Of a stretch of 64,000 nt of DNA, positions 12,582 to 24,241 are shown piece by piece. The position numbers and the translations under genes are program-made. Every line of letters begins with the position of its first letter. The stretch's first letter is position 1. The DNA comes from Siphonodentalium dalli (taxonomy: Eukaryota > Mollusca > Scaphopoda > Gadilida > Siphonodentaliidae): assembly GCA_032622095.1 (NCBI GenBank), contig CP136062.1, forward strand, positions 17,983,739 through 18,047,738, given 5' to 3'. The notes beneath the pieces are model-generated. The model saw only the letters and a program-made list of their open reading frames with translations, did not search any database and was not told the DNA's origin.

Positions 12582-12946
12582 CAGGGGTGCCGGAAGAGGG
12601 GGGGCAGCTAACCCCCCCTGCCCTTGACCAAGGGGGGCGAGCGGGGGCAGGACTTGCCCTTTTTCTGGAGACAGAAAATGCTTTTTGTGTGTTTAATCTC
12701 ATGTTTTTATAGCAAAATGTGACTTTTTTGGTCCAAATACCACCAATTTCACAAGGAATATTAATTTTTTGTCAATTTTATCACAAAACGGCCATAAAAA
12801 CCGACAAATACCTTTAAAATAGGGATTTTGCCACAATGAATTTATGGTTATTTTCCCGAGTTTGCGGAGAAAATGCCCTTTTTTGCGGAAAAGTGCCCTT
12901 TTTGTAGGCTCTGCCCCCCTGTCCTTGGATGCTTCCGGCGCCCCTG
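12582..12946. mobile_element. hAT-type MITE with perfect 8-bp target duplication
   Basis: The terminal inverted repeats are 'CAGGGGTGCCGGAAG' (12582-12596) and 'CTTCCGGCGCCCCTG' (12932-12946), with one mismatch. They are flanked on both sides by 'ACTGAGGC' (12574-12581 and 12947-12954). Eight-base duplications and CAG-starting TIRs are the mark of the hAT superfamily. The element is 365 bp, has G/C-rich subterminal stretches and has no transposase. Confidence 0.85.
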
Positions 12947-13721
12947 ACTGAGGCGTCTTGAATGTGTCTTCTTTGACCAAAATGTTCAACAGTTGGAAAT
13001 TGCATACTTACCACATCATTTGGAAATTTCACACTAACAATAAGTTGAAAATGTTCTTGTAGTTTGATTTTCAAACAATTTATTGAGGGAATTTATTGTT
13101 TTTGTAGCAATATTTGCATATTGTATGATCAACATGGTCATTGGAATTGTGATTTGTTGGAAAATTTCCAACCTCAGTGAAATTTCCAACTCTATAAAGG
13201 CTTGAGGCTAGTCTAGATTCTAGGATTCTGCGATGTTCAGATTTAAAAATTTTCGCACATGAACCTTGGTCGGCTCGGTGTGTCATATATTCTCTCCCCT
13301 GGCCAATAAAACAGCTATGTTAGTTTAACGAAGGTCAGTCTGCATGCAGATGCTAGGATTTTGCGATTTTCTTGTTTAGTTTTAAAATTTTCTCACTGGT
13401 GTGTCATTGTCTCTTGTCTATAGTCGTGTGTATGTGTCTGAGTTGGACCACTAGCTGTTGCGATTTATGCAATTTTCAGGTTCAAATTAATATCTGAATG
13501 TTCTGATACCGTGCATGTATATAGAACCATGGTTTATAAATGTATAGGCTATTATGCCTGAGCATTGAGGTGCAAGTGGGTGCAAATGTGGAATTATGCA
13601 AAACTTGTGACTTGTGTTTGGTCGGATTCAAGGGGGGGGGGGGGTGGTGCAGTTGGAATTTCCCAAAAGTGGACACCCCAACGGAGACCCTCTACCACGT
13701 CCCTGTTGATGTTGGCCCACT

Positions 13722-15773
13722 ATGACTGTGCAAAGTCCCTTCATCCTTTATCCGGGTTTGGGACTGGCAGATATGATTTTCGGGGAACTAATAGACGTTA
13801 AGACCGAGTCGCGTATCAATGCTCATGCATTCCTGTCCGCGACAACTCACCATTGGAACAAAAACAAAAATGGAAGTTTAGGGATCTTCAACTGTGGTTC
13901 GTGCGATTCCGATAGCGAGGGTAATGAAGATCCCATTCAACTTTCAACAAATCCATTATATGTTGCTGTATACTCTGATGGATCTTATGGCGTCATCAGC
14001 AATCGAGGACAAAGCTTCAAGTGCACAACATGTGACAGAAAGTGTACCACATGCCAACATGTAAAATTATATTCTGAATGGGTTAGTGAAAATGGTGTGG
14101 ACGAAACATACTCGACCAACTCAGATGTAACTCTTGATCCGTTTAAATGTGTATCAAATCGGACAATTCCATATATGTTCACAAAACACATGCGAGATCC
14201 AGGTGACACCACGTGTGAGCACAACAACCGTTTTCATTCTGAGGACCCTGTCGCAAACAAGTGGATTCTTTGTTCGGCCAAGATACACAAAAAACATGTT
14301 GTTATGGGCGATGCTTGTGTATACTTCAGGCCATCAGTTGGGAGTTGTGAGTGTAAATATATGTATGATGGTCAGGGTGATTTGTTATTAAATCTTGATA
14401 ACAAGCACATGTTATACTATGGATGGTTATATGATATTCTCCATGACAGTTTTCAGACTCGATATCCGCTCGCAGCTGGCCATCGTTCATCGAAGCAGAC
14501 AAAGACAACTTGCGGTGGGTCTGGAATAACGGACTATAATATTCTACGGAGATCATACAATGCCTTTATTAGACTTCTTGATGTGGATTACTATGATGCA
14601 TTCTCGTGTGAATTATGTGGTCCTAATGTCGATTGTGTGATCATGGATGCTGTGATGATGGGTTGTCGTCGTGATTTAGTTACCGCATTTAGCCAGGAGG
14701 TTGAAACTTCTTCGATGCCAGTCATTAAGGGCAGTTCACGGAACGATCGAATTTTGGTTACAAGTGCCAAGGCTCGACGTCTGCTTTCAAAATATACATG
14801 CTTGGAGCGTGGACGTTATTCGAAAGAAGTTAGTGAAATGACATCGGCTGATCACAAGACATTGTGCGATGAACTCAAGTGTTGTAAAAGCGTTCAGTCT
14901 CTTGTTATTGCATCAGGAAGAAAATGTCCCGAGTACATAAGAATTATTCTCGGAGAGCTTTCTCGTGGTAGCCCAACATGTGCAATACTTCAGTTCGGAG
15001 GCGATGAACGCTTTCGATTGTTATTGCGTAATATAATCGACGGAAATTTTAATCTTACAGATCCATCTAACCAGCAAGATTTAGGTATCATAATGAAGAC
15101 ATGCCCTTTGTTAAAAGACATTCTAAAGAGTAAGACAGTGAGTCCCGATGTCAGGCGTGTTCTATCTGACATGGCAGTGCTTTTGTCGATTGACAATACC
15201 TACGGTCACAGCGTTCCTGATGAGAATAATTATCCACCACCAACCGCTACACACAAGCAGATGGAAACCACGACAAGGGACACATCTTCTGGTTGTCGTA
15301 AAATGACAGAAAGCCATCAAAAATTAACGCCAGGTCTGTTCACAATGTTTTGCAAACACGGAATTTGCTTGGGATTCCAAGTAATGTTAGCATGCGAATC
15401 ACCACAAACTGCCTTTGACATTCTGATGAGGAGATTCCGTGTTATTCCGAGTCAAATAATTTATGACAACTGTTGCAAATTGCATTTGTATTCACTCTTA
15501 AGGGAACCAGCTAGGTTCAAAAACTCTAAGTTGTTTGTCGATCGGCTGCACTTCCGTGTTGGACACATCGGGTGTACTTTTGGATACGATATGCAGACGT
15601 ATAAAAGTGACACTATAATAAGATATACAACCAGCCAAGTAGTAGAACAGGCAAATAGTGGGCTCCGCCGAATACAAACTCAACTAACGTATATGGCACC
15701 GGAAAACTTAATAGTGCACGCAGCAGTTTTCCTTGCCATCAGGAACATGGAGAAGGCAGCCAGAAATAAATAA
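13722..15773 (+). CDS. KDZ-transposase-like protein (HMGXB3-like C-terminal region)
   Basis: A 683-residue ORF. A SWIM-like Cys/His cluster (KCTTCDRKCTTCQHV) lies at about residues 99-113, with further CxxC pairs before and after it. The C-terminal half matches the Kyakuja-Dileera-Zisupton transposase fold, with 'VIMDAVMMG' (Asp 309), 'IIYDNCCKLHLY' (Asp 582), 'FVDRLHFRVGHIGC' and 'VVEQANSGLRRIQ' (Glu 642). A DDE triad is therefore present in the expected order. This block is also found in HMG-domain protein 3 and its invertebrate relatives. The start is uncertain: the preceding frame encodes 'DTPTETLYHVPVDVGPL', which appears to run into 'TVQSPF' except for a one-base shift at about 13720. 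The true N terminus may therefore be upstream, either frameshifted or spliced. A poly-G run (13631-13643) lies just before. It could be a transposon gene or a domesticated host copy; no TIRs were found next to it. Confidence 0.75.
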   Translation: MTVQSPFILYPGLGLADMIFGELIDVKTESRINAHAFLSATTHHWNKNKNGSLGIFNCGSCDSDSEGNEDPIQLSTNPLYVAVYSDGSYGVISNRGQSFKCTTCDRKCTTCQHVKLYSEWVSENGVDETYSTNSDVTLDPFKCVSNRTIPYMFTKHMRDPGDTTCEHNNRFHSEDPVANKWILCSAKIHKKHVVMGDACVYFRPSVGSCECKYMYDGQGDLLLNLDNKHMLYYGWLYDILHDSFQTRYPLAAGHRSSKQTKTTCGGSGITDYNILRRSYNAFIRLLDVDYYDAFSCELCGPNVDCVIMDAVMMGCRRDLVTAFSQEVETSSMPVIKGSSRNDRILVTSAKARRLLSKYTCLERGRYSKEVSEMTSADHKTLCDELKCCKSVQSLVIASGRKCPEYIRIILGELSRGSPTCAILQFGGDERFRLLLRNIIDGNFNLTDPSNQQDLGIIMKTCPLLKDILKSKTVSPDVRRVLSDMAVLLSIDNTYGHSVPDENNYPPPTATHKQMETTTRDTSSGCRKMTESHQKLTPGLFTMFCKHGICLGFQVMLACESPQTAFDILMRRFRVIPSQIIYDNCCKLHLYSLLREPARFKNSKLFVDRLHFRVGHIGCTFGYDMQTYKSDTIIRYTTSQVVEQANSGLRRIQTQLTYMAPENLIVHAAVFLAIRNMEKAARNK

Positions 15774-16323
15774 GACTTTTTGTTATTGTTAATTGTATAT
15801 TTTATTTAAATATAAAATGTTTTCATACATACATATGTAGTTTGTTTGTCAATACCCACTACACCACTAATTTGGAACTAGATATGTGAGCGCTGAATGG
15901 TCATGTTGTCACTAATGAGATTTGCGCGGTGTGGTGACATAATTACACATATAATGGGCAACGCGGATTAGCAACAATGTATCACATTTTCGCTTAAAAA
16001 CTAAGCTCTATTGTGTAATGTGTTTCCCAATGCGCGCAACGTTCATTTGTGTCAGAGCGACCCCATCGTGTTGGCGTGCGCGCGTAAGTGAAAGCATATC
16101 ACATTTCCCTTCATGTCCAGAGGCGGTCGTAATTAAAGACAGCCGCGCTCATTTAGTAAAATCCCTATAGCAATTTGAGCGTGTATAAACAATAAGGCTC
16201 AATGGTGTCTTATTCTCACACTGGAGCGTCATCATGTAGAACAAAGCTCCTTTGTGGAAGCTGTTTACCACTCCGCGTGAAGCTCATTGGTGATAATCGT
16301 GCCAAATTACATATATGAACACA
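15774..16323. other. Intergenic stretch after the KDZ-like gene
   Basis: The stop codon overlaps 'AATAAATAA', so a polyadenylation signal may lie at the end of the ORF. The following A/T-rich bases hold no ORF or repeat that could be recognised. Confidence 0.4.
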
Positions 16324-17568
16324 GGGACACACTAATAGTTGTAGTCCGAGCCCGAGTCCAGTAAAATGTGTAGTTGGGATTTTCAATTTCGTTTATTGTC
16401 GTTAATATAATTCCCATAGTGATGAATTTTGGTTTGTGGTAAGTTATGCCAATTACAAATGAAAAAAACTAAAAAGATAATTTGTAAGTCTTATATTTCA
16501 ACTTTTATCGACTTTTTTCGTTCTCCAGCACACTAAAAGTTGTAATTGGAATCAGCTGAGCCGGCCGCCGAGTCGCTAATTAGCTGTTAATTGTTATTGT
16601 TAGGCGGCTGATTGGATTAAGTCAGTGGTGGGTCACATGAAGATCAAAGGGGAAGTAGTGGGGAATAAAACAAACAATGACTTTTTATTAAGCAATATAT
16701 GAAGGTTTAGCAATTTTAAAGATTACTCTTTAGGAGAAAGTGAGTGGCCCTGAAAAGGGCCGTTTTTTTTATCTTGACTTCCATCTTCTTCGCCGTGAAC
16801 TGCACCTGAAATTATAAACTTGAAAAACGTTAATAACACCTGAAATAAAACGTGATATTAGTACATTATTAATATATATACATTTATAAAAGAAGTGTTA
16901 CCAGTTTTCTGGGTTGTACAAAATTCTACCAAAAACGCTAAAGAGAATATACCATAGTCGACGGAGTTCGTTTGCTTCTGGACGCTGGGTATGATGATGT
17001 AGTTGCTGTTGTACAGCACTTCTCGATAACCAAGGACAGATTCTTTGTTCATGTAGATTGTAGCTGACATTGTGTACGATGAAGAAGCTAGCATATACTG
17101 ACCACATTACTACGTGCAGATTATATATGTTCACGAGAGCTGTAACTCACACAAAAATATCGCTCATGTGTGTTTGCATATTCATCTTTTAAAAAACACA
17201 TTACTGTATACAGTACTTTGATTATATTTCACTATAAGTTGCAAAAACTCTTGTCTTAACTCATAAATCCATTGATTTGAGCCGCCAACATATTCCTAAC
17301 AATAGCAATTAACAGCTAATTAGCTACTCGGCGGCCGGCTCGGCTGATTCCAATTACAACTTTTAGTGTGCTGGAGAACGAAAAATGTCGATAAAAGTTG
17401 AAATATAAGACTTACAAATTATCTTTTTATTTTTTTTCATTTGTAATTGGCATAACTTACCACAAACCAAAATTCATCACTATGGGAATTATATTAACGA
17501 CAATAAACGAAATTGAAAATCCCAACTACACATTTTACTGGACTCGGACTACAACTATTAGTGTGTCC
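16324..17568. mobile_element. Non-autonomous MULE-like element with ~290-bp TIRs
   Basis: The outer ends are 'GGGACACACTAATAGTTGTA' (from 16324) and its exact complement ending at 17568. The arms stay nearly identical for about 290 bp (16324-16612 and 17290-17568), including 'GGCCGCCGAGT.GCTAATTA'. Very long TIRs are typical of Mutator-like elements. The flanks are 'GAACACA' on the left and 'GAAACACA' on the right, a near but not exact duplication. The right end abuts the left arm of the giant element at 17572, so this one probably inserted into that arm. The interior carries a dead Ulp1 fragment. Confidence 0.75.
16888..17094 (-). pseudogene. Ulp1-like cysteine protease relic with Cys-to-Tyr change
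   Basis: The minus-strand frame reads 'VQKQTNSVDYGIFSLAFLVE' followed by FC. This is the C-terminal catalytic block of a Ulp1/SUMO-type protease (normally QxQTNSxDCGxFA). The protease in the neighbouring giant element has 'QRQTNSDDCGVFALANLVEF' at the same place. The catalytic Cys is a Tyr codon here (16954-16956), and no His/Asp part of the active site is recognisable upstream. It is therefore an inactive fragment, probably captured or left behind during internal deletion of a larger element. Confidence 0.65.
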
Positions 17569-17767
17569 CGAAACACATGATCATATTTTGTTGCACACAT
17601 CAACGTGTTATTAAAATTTAAATCATTTGAAACGAGTATTTAGATGATTTTGATGAGTGTTTGTTGAATCGTTCAAAAATAACAAATAACCACATATTGT
17701 TTGTAAACGCTTAGATTTTGTTCGTTTGGGTCATTTAGAACCAATCTTTAAACGATTTTCTAAATCC

Positions 17768-17850
17768 CACTGAACCGCCCAGCTGGGCGGTTACGAACCT
17801 CCGAGCTGGGCGGTTACGTCCATGGCTGGGCGGGTACGAACATGGCTTGG
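17768..17850. repeat. CCGCCCAGCTGGGCGG palindromic repeats in the left arm
   Basis: Starts with 'AACCGCCCAGCTGGGCGGTT' and continues with 'GAGCTGGGCGGTTACG' and 'GGCTGGGCGGGTACGAAC'. The inverted counterpart is at 32005-32090, and further scattered copies occur to 32900. Confidence 0.7.
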
Positions 17851-18939
17851 CTGACTAATGCTTAAACTAAACCACATGTATTGAGGATAAGATTTAAGAT
17901 TCAGAACATCACTTTTCTCCAATACAAGTATAAAATTATACAACATCAAGATAAACATAAAAAATTTATTCCTGTTATATTTTAAAATTATTTCAGCTCA
18001 TATTTCAGATTGTGTATACTCATTCCTGTTCTTTTGTTATTATTGCTTAATTTTTTAATGTATGTTCAATAAATTGAATTGAATTGAAGGATTTTCAGTA
18101 GTATCGCGAATAAATTGAAGCTTACCTTTTATAGCCGATACAATTATCCAATATCACAGTAAAATCCGATCATGGTTACACACATGTCGAACGATGTTTA
18201 GCTGATGAACAATATCTTTCCTACTGTAAGCAATTTAAAAAAAAAATGCTAGTAAGCAATCTTTGACAGGATCAAGCATGAGTTGTTCTCACCTTGTCAC
18301 GTTTCTAACATTTGAGTGAGCGATAAAGGTGATATGTCATATGTTCAGTTTTGAAACGGTGGTGTGCTCGCGTGAGACCAACGTTGTAACAACACGTCAA
18401 AAAGACAATGGTGTGATTTTGATTCACTTTCTATTATACCGGTGCCAACATAAAGAAACCATACGAGGTGCATGAGCTCGTCGCCGTATCAACACTCCTT
18501 TGTGATAGTGACATGTGATCGACCTTAACTAAATATAAACGATGCTCACATCAAAGAAATGCCAAACCAATACACGGGCTTCAGAACCGGATAAGTTGAC
18601 AATACAATGTCGGAGATCTTCCTATTTCAAATTGTATAATATGGCATATATTTTATATATGTGATCTGGGGGTTGATATTCCTTTCAAATACATGTTGTC
18701 AGTTCGGACAGACTGTATCTCTTACATGTAGTTTATTCAGTCATGCAATTATCGTGTTTTCAACTTTCCATAATAAACGATAAACTGATACTTTCTTCTT
18801 TCTAATAATAACAATTTGGGTATTAGAATGGGGTGTATAAATGTAATATATGTGAATACTAGCATAATTGTATTTTTCATTCCTCGTGAGGTTTTTGTTG
18901 AGGGGGCGGGTGCAATTTTGATTCATTTCTGGTAAAATA

Positions 18940-19095
18940 CGCCCAAAATAGAAAACCTTCGGAATAGCGAACCTTCGGGATAGTTAACCTTCGGAATAAT
19001 GAACTTTCGGAATAGGGACCCCACGGAATAATGAACATTCGGAATAGCAAACGTTCGGAATAATGAACCTTCGGAATAGAGAACCCTACTCATGT
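18940..19095. repeat. ~19-bp tandem repeat (CCTTCGGAATAGxGAA)
   Basis: About eight degenerate copies of 'AACCTTCGGAATAGCGA'. Small ORFs over it are repeat translations. Confidence 0.65.
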
Positions 19096-19454
19096 TGGGG
19101 TATATATGGACCCTCCTGCATCTGAACATGGCAATCGGCAAACCTCGGCGATTTCCGTAACTATATATTTTCTCAAGAACGATAATCCGAGAAGTTGCGA
19201 TTGCTGGACATTACACCGGCATTCTGAACTCCTCGATATGTGACCTCTGGTGATGGAATCTGACGAGGTTTGCCGAATGATGACACATGAATAGCTGTCT
19301 TAGGTATGGGCCCATACTTATTTTCTAAGAATGGCCCTTAAAATATGGAACCCCAAATTGGAGCCCGTGCAGAATAATTCTATCTCCTAGTTTGAAACAC
19401 CCTGAAACACCTTGAAAAAAACGCGTCAAGTCGTGCGTCGTAACGTTGATTTTG

Positions 19455-21130
19455 TCATGATGTTATACATTTATCGTATAGAATGGTCATTGGCGAAGAC
19501 ATGGGGACCATAATATACATTCATTGTGGGATATTTTTGTCCGTTATCACGTTTTCACAAATGCCGGTATAATAGGTCACCGCCGAATCAACGCTAATAA
19601 CGTGATGTAATGTTTCGAATCAATGAATGTTATTGCTATCATAACAACACCCATGCATATATATGTACAGGAGATAGTCGAGCTAGGATTCCTCTTATAC
19701 CCGAGTTGAGAAATATTCACCCTAATCCAAGATGGCGGCCAAAATGGCCACCATAAATAGAAAATCGCCGACAATCGCTGATTTTAACATCAGTGAGCAT
19801 TATTGTCATGATAAATCCACACCTACTTACTATTGTGAATTGGGAAGACTTAAGCAAAGAACTTTCCTTGTACCATTTTCAAATAAAAGTCCCCCAAATC
19901 CAAAATAGCGCCCACAATGTCGGACAGATTTTGAAAAATCACCGAAATTCCCTCATATTCACACCATTGGGCATTATTGTAGAGACAACTCCACCCATGC
20001 TTACAGTTGAGTTGTAAATACTGAGGTGAAGTAATTACCTTACATCTCATGCAAGAAATGGTTTTCCAAATCGAAGATGGCTGCCAAAATGGCGACCGAA
20101 ATTTGAAAACACGCCTGCATTCCTTTACTTTCTTACGATGGGCATTATTGTTTCGCGATTTATACCCACCATTGCATCTTGATGTGGAATATTGATATGA
20201 AGTATTCATTAGGGTTTGGCAATTGATACTCAGTCAAGATCGTGGCCAAACTGGCGGCCAGAAATTGAAAAGAAGTCGATATTATCACATGCTAATTTCA
20301 ACTTTTTGTCATAATATCGATCTGTATAGACGAAACGGTACAAAATATAACCCATCTATTAGTTCCAATATAAGTCGTAGCCTTTTGGAAGGATGAAAAC
20401 CCACAATCGCGATGTGATATTTCAAAATCCATTCTTGACTATAAAGGGCGCATACTGGTCGTAACCGTATATAGGTGCGCCGAATAGTCAAATTATGACT
20501 TCCAAGATTCAAAACAACAGTACCTTTCTTGCATGGGATGTAAGGTAATTACTTCACTTCAGTATTCCAATTCAACTTTAAGCATGGGTGGAGTTGTCTC
20601 GACAATAATGCCCAATAATGTGACTATGAGGGAATTTCGGTGATTTTTCAAAATCTGTCCGCCATTGTGGGCGCCATTTTGAATTTGGGCGACTTTTATT
20701 TGGATATGGTACAAGGAAAGTTCTTCGCCTAAATGTTCCCAACTCATAATAGTAAGCAGGTGTGGAGTTGTGATGACAATAATGCTCACTGATGTTAAAA
20801 TCAGTGATTTTGAGCATTTTTCTATTTCTGGTGGCCATTTTGGCCGCCATCTTGGATTTGGTTGAATATTCCTCAACTCAGGTATAATAGGAATCCTAGC
20901 TCGAGTATCTCCTGCACATATATATGTATGGGTGTTGTTATGATAGCAGTAACATTCATTGATTCGAAACATTACATCGCTTTATTAATATCGATTCGAC
21001 TTTGACCTATTATACCGGCATTTGGGAAAACATTATATCGGACAAAAAGATCCCACAATGAATACATATTATGGCCCCATGTGTTCGCCAATGAATCTTC
21101 TATGCGATAAATGTATAACATGACGCCAAT
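19455..21130. mobile_element. Foldback element with ~600-bp inverted arms
   Basis: 19455-20065 is mirrored by about 20520-21130: 'AATGCCGGTATAATAGGTC', 'TCCAAGATGGCGGCCAAAAT', 'GGGCATTATTGTAGAGACAA' and others occur on opposite strands at matching distances. The spacer (20066-20519) has further 'GAAGATGGCTGCCAAAATGG' motifs. It lies inside the giant element's non-coding left half. Long ORFs on either strand mirror one another and are not genes. Confidence 0.75.
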
Positions 21131-22212
21131 ATGCCAATATTTTCCCACAGAGACAAACAAAAGGTGGTGAAATGTCTGAAAAATAGCGTATTTTCACATT
21201 TCGGCGGCCATCTTGGATTCTGGTGTCGGATTTTTGGCTAATTTGTAAGAGTTGTATATTAGGATAACGAATCGAGCGGAAAGCAAGACCGCATGTGATA
21301 TCATCTTTACTATAACGGCGATCAAAGAGACCTGGTGCATATAAAAAAAAAATGGCCACCATGATTGACGCCATCTTGTCTGGAGTCTCTGCGGCCACTT
21401 TTTATTCTTGTTAGCAAGTGAAAACAATTAGAGGAGACATTAAGAAAGAAAATTAGTGGGGTGAAGTTGAGTCCTGGGAGGGGGGGGGGGTGCAGAGGTT
21501 GACCAATATCTCCTGGACTAATTGGTTCTTAGTTTAAACAGTATTTATTTTTCCCTCTATGGACATTCAGATAGATAATTACAATAGATACAAATTTAGA
21601 AGAAAAATGGGATTAGGCAACAAGCCATAGGCTTATTTGAAGCCCGCTCCCTTGACAATGGCACAGCCCTACTTGACTGCAAGTCAAGTAGGGGTAAATA
21701 ATAGAGGCATAAAAAAGATCCATAGAAAGAAGAAATATGAGGTGGAGGCGAGACAAAGGGACAGAAGATAATGTCAGAATTTTAGAGAGAAGGTCAGAGT
21801 ACAGAGTGTGAGGTGTAATTATATATCTGAACATGCATATAATTAATTTCAAATAAACCAAAAAGATATATAATAACACATTTCAAGGAAATAAAAAGTA
21901 TTTATACATAATTTGTGATTGGAAAAATAACCATGTGAACATCTGCAGTGGTCCATCGACCCGACGACCCACGTCGGAGAGACACATAGCATCTCGGTTT
22001 ATGATGTACCATGCAAGTTCAATATTGCAATTTTGGAACAGCTTAAGAGAAGAATCGTTGAAATCTAATTGGTTCTTATCAGAGATGCGGTTTTAAATTA
22101 CTGTTTGCTTTTGTTTACATAACCCTCCGACTTGTTGTCTGATCCTCGTTTCCATATATTTTGTAGACAAGTTTGTTTTGATTGGGAAGTAAAAATATAT
22201 TTACACTAATCT
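21131..22212. other. Non-coding stretch with CATCTTGGATTC-type motifs
   Basis: Continues the 'GCGGCCATCTTGGATTC' and 'ATGGCCACCATGATTGACGC' theme to about 21400, then a G-run (21480-21490) and A/T-rich sequence. No gene was supported. Confidence 0.4.
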
Positions 22213-22320
22213 ACACAGGTCCCCTGGTGCGACAAGACAACCCAACAATGGGTGTCCACCTTAATAAAGGCATTAATGTGGATACTCATGGTGGAGTTAT
22301 CGCACCAGGGGACCTGTGCA
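22213..22320. repeat. Small hairpin (MITE-like), ACAGGTCCCCTGGTGCGA arms
   Basis: 'CACAGGTCCCCTGGTGCGA' at 22214 is repeated inverted at 22300-22319, with a loop of about 70 bp. It is a 107-bp hairpin without coding content. Confidence 0.7.
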
Positions 22321-22539
22321 TCTAGGTATGAAACTCTGATCAATCTGGGGATAGATTATGTCATGATATGATTTGAGTCACTGGGCCACAATTCAGACAA
22401 AGAAGCTGATATTTTACAACAGTTTAATAAAATTATAAACACATGCATGGTAACCAAGTACATCGTAATTTGAACAACAAAAAACATTTTGAGGCATGGA
22501 CGTCTGTGTTTCTGTTTGTGATTCTTTATCCGGTCTTAT

Positions 22540-22900
22540 CTTGAAGTCTATGTTTCGGTGTAGCAGTTATTGAAGTATGTGTTTCTGTGTAGCAGTCCTC
22601 GAAATCTGTTTCTGTGTAGCAGTTCTTGAAGTATGTGTTTCTGTGTAGCAGTCCTCGAAATCTGTGTTTCTTTGTAGCAGTTCTTGAAGTCTGTGTTTCT
22701 GTAAAGCAGTTCTTGGAGCCTATTTCCGTAGTCTACGGCAGCTACTCTTCTTTTATTAATTTTTAAACTAAATACAACACTCTCAAACTATGTACAATAC
22801 TATAAAACTATAGACAAAGTTCTAAAACTATATGCAATGTTCTATAAATATATGCCATACTGAATACTCAACTATAAACAATGCTCTAAAACTATACAAT
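22540..22900. repeat. Two adjacent imperfect tandem arrays
   Basis: 22540-22715 repeats 'GTAGCAGTTCTTGAAGT.TG' followed by 'TGTTTCTGT' about six times. 22756-22900 repeats 'AAAACTATA.ACAATGCTCT' in units of about 25 bp. Confidence 0.6.
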
Positions 22901-23054
22901 CGTTTGATAAATATTTGAATAAATAAACGAATAAATAATGAGTTCAAGAATGAGGGGCACCGTTCCTCTATTTATTACATATTTAGTGATATCAATAATT
23001 CGATTTAATGAGATCATAAAATGATTTAATGAGATCATAAAATGATTTGTGATG

Positions 23055-24225
23055 AAATTGAGAAAAATAACTAAAGGAGTAGGCAGGCAATCCACCGTCA
23101 ACAAATGAAAATTCTCCCCAACATAGATGCGAAATTTCATGTGAAGTCGGTGGAGTCCATGCCAGGAAATCGAATTTGTGATATCATACTTCCATCTAGT
23201 ATTTATTGATATTAACTAAACAGGTAATAAATAGAAGAACGTCGCCCCATACAAGATTACTTGTTTGTCTGATGATGTTTTAAGCATGCCATATATGTGC
23301 ACAGATAAGAAACACCAGAATAAATAAACGAATCAATGATAGCACTCGCTTCAATAATCAATAGCACGTGTTTGTATAAGAGGTTTAACGGATGACCTTC
23401 GCGATGGGTACCGCTGTTAAAATAGTCAAATCAGAAATAATATTAAAATATAGACATCTTTTTGTTCTAGACATAGATATAGCTATTGTCAAGTTCGTAC
23501 GCGTTGTTATGTATGTAAGCACAATCATACATAACAGGCCAACACTGTTACAGAACCTGGTTCCACCAATGGAAATATCAATAAATACAGATGGAGGCAG
23601 AAAATCCACCGCCAACAAATGAAAAATCTCCCCAACTTAGTTGCGAAATTTCAAGCGGTGTCGGTGGAGTCCTGCAATCCACATGCAGTTGAAGAGAAAA
23701 TAATGTTGAAAGGTATTTTAAGATCGAGAATAAATGTCAGCACTGGTTTCAATGTTCAAGAACACTTTCGGTGGAGTCCTGCAATCCCCGTGCAGCTTCT
23801 GAGACATAATAGACATAACTATAAATAAATAGACATTTATATTTAATGTTGCAAGGCTCGAGCTGTATGGAAAATCACTTCTTTAGTCAACACTTTTAAA
23901 CTTCTAGGCCGATGTGTCGCTATACGGAGCTCGCGAGCATACCTGCATTGCCAGAAAATCAATAAGGACGGACGGAAAAATGATTGCTATAGATAAAGGC
24001 ACTAAGATAATATTTGAAACCAAAATGACTGAATTAATTAAGGTTGTGTTCACATGACAATTGAGTGTGAAAATTAACCAAAGAAAGTGGCCTGCGCTAG
24101 TGAAATTGAGAAACATAACTAAAGGAGTAGGCAGGCAATCCACTGTCAACAAATGAAAATTCTCCCCAACATAGATGGGAACTTTCATGTGAAGTCGGTG
24201 GAGTCCATGCCATGAAATCATTGTC
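23055..24225. repeat. Three direct copies of a ~115-bp segment
   Basis: 'GCAATCCACCGTCAACAAAT', then 'GAAAATTCTCCCCAAC' and 'GTCGGTGGAGTCC' occur at about 23055-23172, 23585-23680 and 24102-24225 in the same orientation. The first and third are nearly identical. The array ends just before the stop codon of the Ulp1-PHD ORF. Confidence 0.65.
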
Positions 24226-24241
24226 GATATATATTTCGCGT

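Noticed and set aside
19793-20972. Paired ORFs of 74-137 residues
   Set aside because: They are the same sequence read on the two arms of a foldback element; no domain and no consistent start.
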